NCBI RefSeq assembly: GCF_014842925.1
Contig: NZ_JACYXJ010000004.1
Span: 496,001 to 560,000 of the forward strand
Direction: 5' to 3'
Length of the DNA: 64,000 nt
Origin: Roseibium polysiphoniae
GTDB taxonomy: Bacteria > Pseudomonadota > Alphaproteobacteria > Rhizobiales > Stappiaceae
Shown piece by piece: positions 34,175 through 41,977 of this stretch; position 1 is the first letter of the stretch, and the number at the start of each line of letters is the position of its first letter. The notes beneath the pieces were generated by a model. The model searched no databases, was not told the origin of the DNA, and saw only the letters and a list, made by a program, of their open reading frames with translations. The position numbers and the translations under genes were made by a program.

Positions 34175-36061
34175 TTGAATATCAGAAGTATTGTCGCAAG
34201 GGCGTGCAGCAAGCCCGCTCTTATATCATTTGCCGCGTTTGGGCTTGGTGCCTTTCACCTTGCCGTGGTTTCAGGGGTGTTCTCCCTGTCGACGATGCCG
34301 ATGCGCTTGATTCATGTCGCCTTGGCTTTTTCTCTTCTTTTCGTCCTGAAACCGGCCTCTGGGCGTCTCGCCGGCGGCCGATTGAACGGGCTGTTGACGT
34401 GGAGCTTGGTGCTTGCCGCCGTGGGTGCGAGCCTTTGGTTGATCACGCGCTGGAAGGCCATCGCTTTCAGCGGCGGTCTCACGGAGCCGGCGGACTTTTA
34501 TGCCGGAGCAGTTATCCTGGTTCTGGTGTTTGAGGCAGCGCGTCGTGGCGTCGGGCTGGTTCTTGCTCTCATCACACTTACCTTCTTCTGCTATCCCTTC
34601 ATCAGTCCTTTCCTGCCCGGCATCCTGAACGGAAGAGGATATGGCCTCGAGCGCATGGTCATCTTCCTGACCACGGATACGCAGGGCGTCTACGGCATCC
34701 CTGTAGGCGTGGCTGCGACCTACATTATCATCTTCACGATCTTTGGCGCGATGCTGTCACGCTTCGGTGCTGGTGACTTCTTCTTCGAGGTCTCGATCAG
34801 ATTAACCCGCGGAATGCGTGCGGCAAGTGCCAAGTCCGCGGTGCTGTTTTCGACGCTCATCGGCATGGTCTCGGGCTCGGCGGCGGGCAACGTTGCGGTG
34901 ACGGGAACGGTCACGATCCCGATCATGAAGCGTGAAGGTTACGCGCCTCACCAAGCCGCGGCTATTGAAGCTGTTGCCTCTACAGGAGGGCAGCTGATGC
35001 CACCGGTTATGGGGGCCGCGGCCTTCATTATGGCGGAGATTGTTGGTGTTCCTTACACATCTGTCATGCTGATTGCGCTGTTGCCAGCCTTGCTGTTCTT
35101 TGGGTCGGCGTTCTTCGTCGTGCATCTGCAGGCGGTGAAGTCAGATATCAAGCCGGTCGAGCATGATCAGACCGATGGCCGTCCTCTTTGGAAGGTTCTC
35201 GTTGACGGCGCGCCCTTTATCGGGGCTTTCGGGGTCCTTCTGGGACTCATGCTTGTCGGTTTTTCGCCCTTTAAGGCATCGCTCTGGGCGATGGCTATCC
35301 TGATTTTGCTTGATGTCGTGAGACATCGACGGCTGGATGGTGAATTCTTCAAGAAGATTGCCGGCAGCATATCCGATGGCGCGCTCAACGTTGTCACCAT
35401 CTCTGCAGCTTGCGCGGCGGCGGGAGTTATCTCGGGCACACTTGGTATCACCGGATTGGGTTCGAAGATTGCGCTGTTGATTGATGTCGCTTCCAATGGT
35501 CAGCTTATTCTCGCGTTGTTCTTCACCATGGTCACATCCATCGTTCTTGGAATGGGGCTCCCAACCACGGCGGCCTATCTGATCCTTGCGACAGTCGTTG
35601 CACCTGCCTTGGTCAAGTTCGGCGTGCCGGTCCTGACGGCTCATTTCTTCGTCTTCTACTATGGCTGTATCTCGACGATCACGCCGCCGGTCGCGCTGGC
35701 GTCTTATGTCGCGGGCGGCATTGCGGGGGCTGACATCAACAGGGTCGGGTGGACAGCGGCGGCTTATGCGGCGACCAGCTTTATCTTGCCCTTTGCCTTT
35801 GTGTTTGGACCCAGCCTCGTCATGCAAGGCGACATCTTGGCGAACATCGTTGCGGTTGTGACTGGCTTTGCCGGCATAGCCTCCATCGCTGTCGGTGTGG
35901 TCGGCTGCCTCCATCGGCCACTGCATTGGTTCGGCCGGGTCGTTGCCCTGATCGCAGGCCTTTGCTTGCTGCTCCAATTCTGGCCGACGGCTGTTGTTGG
36001 CGCTGCACTGCTGGCGGGGCTGCTTTTCTCACAGCAGGCAGGCCGAAAGATTCCTGCTTAA
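34175..36061 (+). CDS. TRAP transporter fused permease (TAXI type, 4TM/12TM)
   Basis: This is a fused DctQ-DctM type permease, 628 residues with about 16-18 hydrophobic helices. The N-terminal third carries the small-subunit equivalent. The rest contains GSAAGNVAVTGTVTIPIMKR, TGGQLMPPVMGAAAFIM, LGMGLPTTAAYLILATVVAP and STITPPVALASYVAGGIAGA, typical of the TAXI family. The start is TTG 34175 with GGAAGGCTCGGG upstream; no closer ATG preserves the first helix. It is followed by a cupin gene after 22 bases. Confidence 0.93.
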   Translation: MNIRSIVARACSKPALISFAAFGLGAFHLAVVSGVFSLSTMPMRLIHVALAFSLLFVLKPASGRLAGGRLNGLLTWSLVLAAVGASLWLITRWKAIAFSGGLTEPADFYAGAVILVLVFEAARRGVGLVLALITLTFFCYPFISPFLPGILNGRGYGLERMVIFLTTDTQGVYGIPVGVAATYIIIFTIFGAMLSRFGAGDFFFEVSIRLTRGMRAASAKSAVLFSTLIGMVSGSAAGNVAVTGTVTIPIMKREGYAPHQAAAIEAVASTGGQLMPPVMGAAAFIMAEIVGVPYTSVMLIALLPALLFFGSAFFVVHLQAVKSDIKPVEHDQTDGRPLWKVLVDGAPFIGAFGVLLGLMLVGFSPFKASLWAMAILILLDVVRHRRLDGEFFKKIAGSISDGALNVVTISAACAAAGVISGTLGITGLGSKIALLIDVASNGQLILALFFTMVTSIVLGMGLPTTAAYLILATVVAPALVKFGVPVLTAHFFVFYYGCISTITPPVALASYVAGGIAGADINRVGWTAAAYAATSFILPFAFVFGPSLVMQGDILANIVAVVTGFAGIASIAVGVVGCLHRPLHWFGRVVALIAGLCLLLQFWPTAVVGAALLAGLLFSQQAGRKIPA

Positions 36062-36083
36062 ATTGATGACTAGAAGGACAGAT

Positions 36084-36659
36084 ATGGCTCGTAAATTCAG
36101 ACGCGTCGTGACGGGTCACGATGACAATGGCGTTGCAATTGTGGAGAGTGACCAGATTGCGACGCATCTCCTTCAGAGGCCAAGCCGGCCGGGTGTGACA
36201 CTGACCAATTTCTGGCTGACGCATGAAACGCCTGCGGAATACGACGGGGCAGTTGAGACCTGCGAGGGGGACTTCATTCTACACCCGCCAAAGAATGGCA
36301 GTGTTTTTCGTGTCGTTGAATTCATGCCTGAGGATCCGGAGGTTATGGCAACCCTGGATGGCAAGGCAGCGTTCGCGGAAATGGGTGCAGGTGCCAACAT
36401 CGTCGAGGGCGCACGCCACCCCTTCATGCATCGCACGGACAGCGTTGACTATGCGGTGATTATGAGCGGAGAAATCTACATGCTCATGGATGAAGATGAA
36501 GTGCTTTTGAAAGCTGGCGACGTGGTGGTTCAACGCGGTACAAACCACGCTTGGTCCAATCGTGGCGCCGAACCCTGCTCAATTGCCTTTGTGCTTATTG
36601 ACGGAGTTACCAAGGCCGATGCCGCGCCAGAACACCAAAAGGGCATTCCGCAACGATAA
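36084..36659 (+). CDS. cupin domain protein at end of TAXI-TRAP operon
   Basis: This is a 191-residue cupin from ATG 36084 (MARKFRRVVTG), with AGAAGGACA upstream; earlier in-frame codons lie inside the permease gene. It has an N-terminal beta region, then the cupin core HPFMHRTDSVDYAVIMSGEI and GDVVVQRGTNHAWSNRG, which supply two or three metal-type histidines (HRTDS, NHAW). This family often lies beside aromatic-acid genes, but no activity is established. A strong terminator follows. Confidence 0.82.
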   Translation: MARKFRRVVTGHDDNGVAIVESDQIATHLLQRPSRPGVTLTNFWLTHETPAEYDGAVETCEGDFILHPPKNGSVFRVVEFMPEDPEVMATLDGKAAFAEMGAGANIVEGARHPFMHRTDSVDYAVIMSGEIYMLMDEDEVLLKAGDVVVQRGTNHAWSNRGAEPCSIAFVLIDGVTKADAAPEHQKGIPQR

Positions 36660-36695
36660 AACTTGCAGCCGTCGAAGAGCATTTCTCTGGAACGC

Positions 36696-36734
36696 AAAAA
36701 GGCCACGCCATATATATTATGGCGTGGCCTTTTT
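36696..36734. terminator. bidirectional Rho-independent terminator
   Basis: AAAAAGGCCACGCCATA at 36696-36712 and TATGGCGTGGCCTTTTT at 36718-36734 form a perfect 17-bp inverted repeat with a 5-base loop, A-tract on one side and T-tract on the other. It lies between the convergent cupin and FAH genes and should stop both transcripts. Confidence 0.93.
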
Positions 36735-36752
36735 GGTGTCATGCTTAGAAAG

Positions 36753-36779
36753 GGCGCGGCCACATCAGGTGGCCGCGCC
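36753..36779 (-). terminator. second terminator-like hairpin after FAH gene
   Basis: GGCGCGGCCAC at 36753-36763 and GTGGCCGCGCC at 36769-36779 form a perfect 11-bp stem with a 5-base loop. On the minus strand it is followed by CTTTCT, so it is probably the first terminator met after the FAH stop at 36796. Confidence 0.75.
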
Positions 36780-36795
36780 AAGTTTGCCGCATCAG

Positions 36796-37479
36796 TTAGA
36801 CAACAACGACCTCGATTTCACCGACACCTTCTACCTTGCCGATCATCACATCACCCTTCTGGATGGCACCGACACCGGCAGGGGTCCCGGACATGATGAG
36901 ATCGCCACCGGCAATTTCATAATATTCAGACAGGTAGTTGATCATTTCAGGCACCTTCCAGATCATCTGGTTGAGGTCGCCCTTCTGCCGCTCAACACCA
37001 TTGACCAGCAAAGACACTGCGCCCTGATCAAGACAACCGGTCTTTGATACAGGTACGATTGGGCCCATTGGCGCAGAGTGCTCAAATGCCTTGCCGATTT
37101 CCCAAGGACGACCCATTTTCTTCATCTGGCCTTGTAGATCCCGGCGCGTCATGTCGAGCCCGACCGCGTATCCGAAGACATGGTCCTGGGCGCTTTCAAG
37201 CGGGATGTTGCGTCCGCCGCTTTTCAACGCGACAACCATCTCCAGCTCGTAGTGAACGTCGCTTGTGTGCGGCGGATAAGGAAACTTGCCGTCCTGCACG
37301 ATGTTGTTCGGATTCTTCTGGAAGAAGAAGGGCGGCTCCCGGTCCGGATCGTGCCCCATCTCGATTGCGTGATCCGCATAATTGCGGCCGATGCAGTAGA
37401 TGCGGCGAACCGGGAACGTGTCGTCCGTTCCTTCGATCGCGGCTGCTACTTGTTGCGGCAGGTCAATCACATAACCCAT
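36796..37479 (-). CDS. FAH family hydrolase, fumarylpyruvate hydrolase-like
   Basis: This is a short FAH-superfamily enzyme, 227 residues. IYCIGRNYADHAIEMGHDPD then PPFFFQKNPNNI, and the metal region HYELEMVVAL, resemble fumarylpyruvate hydrolases of the gentisate pathway (NagK type). GYAVGLDMTRRDLQ and MSGTPAGVGAIQKGD complete the family pattern. It is the last gene of the ABC importer operon, so the imported compound probably yields a 2,4-dioxo acid. Acylpyruvate hydrolase activity is an equally good label. Tandem terminators follow. Confidence 0.88.
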   Translation of the reverse strand: MGYVIDLPQQVAAAIEGTDDTFPVRRIYCIGRNYADHAIEMGHDPDREPPFFFQKNPNNIVQDGKFPYPPHTSDVHYELEMVVALKSGGRNIPLESAQDHVFGYAVGLDMTRRDLQGQMKKMGRPWEIGKAFEHSAPMGPIVPVSKTGCLDQGAVSLLVNGVERQKGDLNQMIWKVPEMINYLSEYYEIAGGDLIMSGTPAGVGAIQKGDVMIGKVEGVGEIEVVVV

Positions 37480-37515
37480 TTTGTAATTCCTTTTGTCTGT
37501 AGATGGGATGTCTGA

Positions 37516-38274
37516 TCATGGAGCACGGCTGGCGGCATAGTAATCGACCTTGCGCTCCAGGTAGCCCAGGCCTTCGGCCAAGGTGAAGGCGGCAAAGAAG
37601 AGAACCAAGAGAAGCGCCCAGAAGTGTTCCATGAGGAAGTTGGCTGAGTAGAGTTCGAACAGGCGGCCGAAGCCCACAACGGATACCAGCAATTGCCCGA
37701 TGATGACGCCTTTGACCGCGCGAATGAAGCCGATGCGGACACCAGCAAGGATCTCGGGAAGCGCGGCCCAGATATAGATCTTGAAGAAGGCCTGGAATGA
37801 GGACGCGCCGAAGGAGTGCGCCATTTCCACGAGGGAACTTGAGATCTGCTTAACGCCCGCACGGGTGTCGAGAACGATGATCCAGATCGCAAACAGCGCA
37901 GTAGTGATAATGACCGTCTGCTCACCGATGCCGAAGAGCACCATCAAGACTGGTACCAACGCCGTCAATGGAGCGCTCAGGAACATGTTGACCCAGGGCA
38001 GAAGCAGGCGATCGATCAAAACGCTCTTTCCCATCAAGACGCCAACGGGAATGCCGATGGCCACGGCAAATCCGGTTCCGACTAGAAAGGCCCTTGCGGT
38101 CACGCCGAATGCGCTCAGGAAGGAGTTGGTCGGAACGATCTCGACCATTTTGGCGAGGATTGCACTCAAGGGAGGCAGCAGGATCGTCATGTCGAGTTGC
38201 CCGACGATTTCCCACAGAACGGCCCAAATCAACAATGAGCTCATCATGGGAAGTTTGTAGCCGAATAGTTTCAT
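37516..38274 (-). CDS. ABC transporter permease (SsuC/TauC type)
   Basis: This is an inner-membrane permease of the nitrate/sulfonate/taurine ABC family, 252 residues with about six helices and the EAA-like loop VEMAHSFGASSFQAFFKIYIW. The cytoplasmic-loop glycine is present. It lies between the ATPase gene and the FAH gene, separated by only 11 and 36 bases. This family also imports aromatic acids, thiamine precursors and riboflavin, so sulfonate should not be assumed. Confidence 0.9.
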   Translation of the reverse strand: MKLFGYKLPMMSSLLIWAVLWEIVGQLDMTILLPPLSAILAKMVEIVPTNSFLSAFGVTARAFLVGTGFAVAIGIPVGVLMGKSVLIDRLLLPWVNMFLSAPLTALVPVLMVLFGIGEQTVIITTALFAIWIIVLDTRAGVKQISSSLVEMAHSFGASSFQAFFKIYIWAALPEILAGVRIGFIRAVKGVIIGQLLVSVVGFGRLFELYSANFLMEHFWALLLVLFFAAFTLAEGLGYLERKVDYYAASRAP

Positions 38275-38285
38275 TGCTCTGTTTC

Positions 38286-39095
38286 CTATTCAACATACGA
38301 CCGCAGGGAGGACCAGATGCGCTCTACCGTGTCCAGATAGACTGGGTCCCGGCGCAGGGCATCAGGCGAGATGCTGCGATCTATATCCGGCTTAATGATC
38401 TCCGAGACGCGGCTTGGGCGGGCAAGGAGCAAGGCAATCTGGTCTGAAACGTAGACCGCTTCCTCGATCGAGTGGGTTACGAAGATGAAGGTCTTCTTCT
38501 CATGCTCGACCAGCGCAAGGAGGTCTTCCTGAAATTTACGGCGTGTCTGCTCGTCGACGGCCGAAAACGGCTCATCGAGCAAGAGGACGTCCGCGTTCAC
38601 AGACAGCGCGCGGGCAAGGCCGACCCGTTGGCGCATGCCACCGGACAGTTCATGAGGGTACTGCTTTTCAAAACCGGAAAGGCCAACCGCGGCAATGTAT
38701 TTCTCCGCAACAGCCTCGCGCTCTGATTTTGCGATACCGCGAAGTTCCAGGCCGAAGGCCACGTTCCGGATGACGGTCGCCCATGGCATTAGGGCGAAAT
38801 CCTGGAAAACAAAGGCGCGATCTGGTCCGGGGCCATCAACCGGCTTGCCATTAACGAGAATTTCGCCGGAGGTTTGGTCAAGCAAGCCACCGATGATTTT
38901 CAACAAGGTTGTCTTGCCGCAGCCGGAGGGACCGAGAAGTGATGTCAGCTGACCTCTTGGAAAGTCCAGCGTCATGTCATTCAGGGCGTGAATCGCACCG
39001 CCGTAAATCTTGGAGACGTTGCGGACGGAAACCGCAATATCACTTTGGGGCGCATCTTGAGTGGTTTTGAGGGCTGTGTTGCCTTGGCTGGTCAT
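38286..39095 (-). CDS. ABC transporter ATP-binding protein (SsuB/TauB type)
   Basis: This is the ATPase subunit, 269 residues, with Walker A GPSGCGKTT, the Q-loop FQDFALMPW, signature LSGGMRQRVGLARAL, Walker B VLLLDEPFSAVDEQT and switch FVTHSIEEAVYVSDQ. The YVSDQ/ALPR-like pattern is typical of the SsuB/TauB group. Its start overlaps the stop of the upstream permease by 4 bases, so the two are translationally coupled. Two permease genes flank it, so the importer is probably a heterodimeric channel. Confidence 0.93.
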   Translation of the reverse strand: MTSQGNTALKTTQDAPQSDIAVSVRNVSKIYGGAIHALNDMTLDFPRGQLTSLLGPSGCGKTTLLKIIGGLLDQTSGEILVNGKPVDGPGPDRAFVFQDFALMPWATVIRNVAFGLELRGIAKSEREAVAEKYIAAVGLSGFEKQYPHELSGGMRQRVGLARALSVNADVLLLDEPFSAVDEQTRRKFQEDLLALVEHEKKTFIFVTHSIEEAVYVSDQIALLLARPSRVSEIIKPDIDRSISPDALRRDPVYLDTVERIWSSLRSYVE

Positions 39096-39856
39096 GCGCT
39101 TACTCTTTTGTCTGGCCTGAACAGTGTCAGTTCGATTTTTTCAATGACGTCTAGGAAAACGACTGCAAGTACGATGATCGAGAAGATTGCAGCGTACATT
39201 TTCGCGTACTCGGCGATCGCCTGATTGTAGGTGATGACATCGCCAATGCCCGTGGGCGTGATGAGCAGTTCGGACAGGATGGCTCCGATAAATCCGGCGG
39301 ATACGCCAAGCCTAAGTCCGGCAAAGATCACTGGTGCCGCAGAAGGCAGAATGATCTTGAAGATGATCTCCATTGGAGAGCCGAGGAACGAACGTCCCAT
39401 CTCCTTGATTGAGGTTGGTGTATGGCGCACCGCGTTGGCCGAATTCAGGACAATGACAGGCATGGCCATGATGCAGACGACCATGACCTTGGACGTGAGA
39501 CCGATGCCATAGGCCAGAACAAGCAGGGGGATCAAAGCTGCAAGTGGCGCAGACTGCATCACAACGAAGATCGGCGATGCGAACCACTCAACCTTGAAGC
39601 TCAAACCAATGGCGACACCGATGGTGATGCCGAGAACTGCGGAGATGGCGACGCCAAGAATGAGTGGCTTCAGGGTCTCCGGATAGGCTCGCAAAAGAGA
39701 GCCGTCGATGGTGATCTCCCATAGGCCCTGCATGGTTTCGAGGAAGGTTGGAAACGCAGGACTGACGGGAATTCTTCCGGCGTATTCCCATGCGCAGAAG
39801 ACAATAATGATCGATAAGACCTTGAGCGCGCGAGCGCTGGTCAGATGCTTATCCAT
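39092..39856 (-). CDS. ABC transporter permease (SsuC/TauC type), second subunit
   Basis: This is the other permease of the importer, 254 residues with six hydrophobic segments and the EAA loop IKEMGRSFLGSPMEIIFKIIL. It is similar in plan to but clearly diverged from the permease at 37516. It follows the binding-protein gene after an 81-base gap with a 9-bp hairpin and overlaps the ATPase start. Confidence 0.9.
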   Translation of the reverse strand: MDKHLTSARALKVLSIIIVFCAWEYAGRIPVSPAFPTFLETMQGLWEITIDGSLLRAYPETLKPLILGVAISAVLGITIGVAIGLSFKVEWFASPIFVVMQSAPLAALIPLLVLAYGIGLTSKVMVVCIMAMPVIVLNSANAVRHTPTSIKEMGRSFLGSPMEIIFKIILPSAAPVIFAGLRLGVSAGFIGAILSELLITPTGIGDVITYNQAIAEYAKMYAAIFSIIVLAVVFLDVIEKIELTLFRPDKRVSA

Positions 39857-39893
39857 TGGATGTATCTTTCAGGGTGCGAAATTCAGGTATGGG

Positions 39894-39917
39894 GTCGGCG
39901 CCCGGTAAGGCGCCGAC
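39894..39917 (-). repeat. hairpin after ABC binding-protein gene
   Basis: GTCGGCGCC at 39894-39902 and GGCGCCGAC at 39909-39917 form a perfect 9-bp stem with a 6-base loop, 20 bases after the binding-protein stop on the minus strand. No T-run follows; it fits a differential-expression or mRNA-stability hairpin. Confidence 0.55.
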
Positions 39918-39937
39918 TGTTCTGGAGATTTTCCGTC

Positions 39938-40918
39938 TTACTGTTTTGCGAGCGCCGCGTTCAACGGCCCAAGATTCCAGAAATCTTCGACCTTCAGAGT
40001 GGCTGGGTCGCCGGCTAGCTGTCCCGCTTCACCATAGAACTCAAAGTCAGCCCGGGCTGCGTCCGCGCCGCCACCATTGGGGTCGTAAAGACCGCCGTCG
40101 ACAGCTTCCTGGTAATAGGCGTCAACCTCGGAGAGGAGTTCTTCAGGCAGATCAGAGAGCAGGTTGAAGCGCTTGCGCTCCCTGTCGACGATTGTTGGGT
40201 CCTCGTTGACCTCCTGCCAGGTCTTCAGGAGGGCCTCGACGAGAATGGCAACGCTCTCCTGGTTGTCATCAATCCAATTTTGGTTTGCGAAAAGAATCTC
40301 GTCGCTTGCGCGGCCTTCAAGGCCAGGCAGCGTGTGGAACCTGCCTTCGGATTTGGACATCAGGATGTTCTTGTTCGAGATGTCTACGATTGACGCGTTG
40401 ACCTGTCCCTTAAGCATGGCAACGATACGGTTTTCGGAGCCTGGAACATAAGAACGCTGACCGAAGGTGATGCCTTCCCGTTTTGCAATGATGTTGGCGA
40501 TCGCGTCCGTGCCGCCGCCACGTGAATGCAGCGTGATCGGCTCGCCGTCCATGTCTTGCCAGGTCTTGTATTTGACTTCGGCAACCGGGAAGAAGACCAG
40601 CTTTGAAAGCTGGAAGAAATTCCGGATGGGTGCCTTTGATTTTTGGATCACCGAGTATGGGGAGCCGATCCCAAGATCCATCTGGCCACTGATGATTGCC
40701 TGGATTGCCAGACCTTCCTTGCCGAAGGTGGTCAGTTCGTAGTCGAGCCCATTTTCCTTTGCGCGCTCCAGAGCCACGAGCAGCGAAAGGGTTTCTACCG
40801 ACGCGACGTCGCCCAGTGCGATGCGGACTTTTTCGGCACTAGATGAGACAGTTGAGAACGCCAGAGCTGACACCGTGATCGCGGCGGCCCCAACTATGCT
40901 TTTTAGTGAAAATCCCAT
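39938..40918 (-). CDS. ABC transporter substrate-binding protein (NMT1/SsuA-like)
   Basis: This is a periplasmic binding protein of the NMT1/THI5/SsuA family, 326 residues from ATG 40918 (MGFSLKSIVG), with GGGAGGA upstream; an in-frame Met at 40969 is less likely. The signal peptide ends near SSA-EKVRI. It shows EGLAIQAIISGQMDLGIGSP, DMDGEPITLHSRGGGTDAIA and MLKGQVNASIVDIS. The ligand is unknown; the FAH gene in the same operon hints at a carboxylic, perhaps aromatic, acid. Confidence 0.88.
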   Translation of the reverse strand: MGFSLKSIVGAAAITVSALAFSTVSSSAEKVRIALGDVASVETLSLLVALERAKENGLDYELTTFGKEGLAIQAIISGQMDLGIGSPYSVIQKSKAPIRNFFQLSKLVFFPVAEVKYKTWQDMDGEPITLHSRGGGTDAIANIIAKREGITFGQRSYVPGSENRIVAMLKGQVNASIVDISNKNILMSKSEGRFHTLPGLEGRASDEILFANQNWIDDNQESVAILVEALLKTWQEVNEDPTIVDRERKRFNLLSDLPEELLSEVDAYYQEAVDGGLYDPNGGGADAARADFEFYGEAGQLAGDPATLKVEDFWNLGPLNAALAKQ

Positions 40919-41257
40919 GTTTTCCTCCCAGTGGTAGTTCGACAACCAAGCTTGAACCAATCGTCTCAAGTTGGATCATTTTGTATTTATTTTTCAATTC
41001 AAAGCTTTTTATCGATATTATTCAATAGCATTTTTGGCAATGTGCGCTACAGATCCTCATTGTGTTTTGGTGTGTGAAAGAAGGCTGTATCCGTAAATCA
41101 TTGTTGTAAAATAGATATTTTTTGGCCTTATCGGGTGTGAGTGCGGCAGTTCAGGAGCATGTTTTTTTGACGCGAGGCTGCCTCAAAAGAAAGGTTGAGA
41201 ATTTAGAATAATCGATATATTGGTTTTACCAATCTTGAAATTGGTTTTAAGTGGGGT
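40919..41257. promoter_or_regulatory. divergent regulatory region between ABC operon and GntR gene
   Basis: This 339-base AT-rich gap has three operator-like sites. TTTTTATCGATATTATT is at 41006-41022. GAATAATCGATATATTGG is at 41206-41223. ATTGGTTTTACCAAT at 41219-41233 is a perfect 6+6 dyad that fits the FadR-type GntR consensus TNGTNNNACNA exactly; a half copy ATTGGTTTTAA follows at 41240. The last two overlap, so two regulators may compete just before the GntR gene. No gene is seen in the gap. Confidence 0.7.
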
Positions 41258-41929
41258 GTGATGACGGCTGAGAATGGAGCGTTGGTGCAGTTAAAGGCCT
41301 ATATCGGTCAAAGCAGTGCAGGCCCGGGAGATCGAATCCCCGCTGAACGCGTGTTGTGCAAGGAACTTGGTATCTCCCGGGGAGAGTTGCGGCGCGCGAT
41401 TGCAGTTTTGGAAGCGGAGGGGCGCGTCTGGCGTCATGTCGGGCGAGGGACGTTCGTTTCCGACGGCATGGGCATGGTCGAAGAGCCTTCGGTTTCTGAA
41501 ATCGCAAAAAAGACAACGCTCAGAGATGTTATGAAGGCACGCCTCGTGCTTGAGCCGATGTTGGCAGGCTTGGCGGCAGAAGAAGCTAACCTGGAGCAGA
41601 TGGAGGCCATGAGCGCCAACATTCAGCAGTCACGCAAGGCAGAGACCTGGCGCGAATATGAAGCGTCAGACAATCGGTTTCACCGGCTCCTGGCGCAGGC
41701 GACCCAAAATGTTCCGCTGCTGGCAATGTTCGACCAGCTCAACTCACTTAGGCGAACCGTTGTCTGGGGGCGGCTGCGGCAACGCGCGGGCCATCCCCCT
41801 GCCGATCATCACAGTTTTGCGGAGCACCAGGCCATCGTCGACGCTATTCGTGATCGTGATGCTGCCAAAGCTCGTTCCGAGATGCATGCTCATCTGACGT
41901 CGGTTTCGAACAGGCTCTTCGAGGCTTGA
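41258..41929 (+). CDS. GntR/FCD transcriptional regulator of ABC operon
   Basis: This is a compact GntR regulator, 223 residues (GTG 41258 or ATG 41261). The winged helix has RIPAERVLCKELGISRGELR, and the FCD domain has FHRLLAQATQNVPLL and HSFAEHQAIVDAIRDRD with the metal-type histidines. A canonical TNGTNNNACNA operator lies 25-40 bases upstream, so autoregulation is likely. It converges with flgL and is divergent from the ABC importer, its likely target. Confidence 0.91.
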   Translation: MMTAENGALVQLKAYIGQSSAGPGDRIPAERVLCKELGISRGELRRAIAVLEAEGRVWRHVGRGTFVSDGMGMVEEPSVSEIAKKTTLRDVMKARLVLEPMLAGLAAEEANLEQMEAMSANIQQSRKAETWREYEASDNRFHRLLAQATQNVPLLAMFDQLNSLRRTVVWGRLRQRAGHPPADHHSFAEHQAIVDAIRDRDAAKARSEMHAHLTSVSNRLFEA

Positions 41930-41977
41930 ATGTTACAGAAGGTCGGCACCTCCTGGCGCGCTTCAAACTGTCAGCTG

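Noticed and set aside
35141..35977. 278-codon open frame on the minus strand
   Set aside because: It is antisense to the TAXI-TRAP permease; the low-complexity, Arg/Asp-rich translation is what a reversed membrane-protein gene gives.
37516..40918. Sulfonate or taurine importer label for the ABC system
   Set aside because: No ssuD, tauD or other desulfonation gene is present; the co-operonic FAH hydrolase points to a carboxylic acid, so I keep only the family name.
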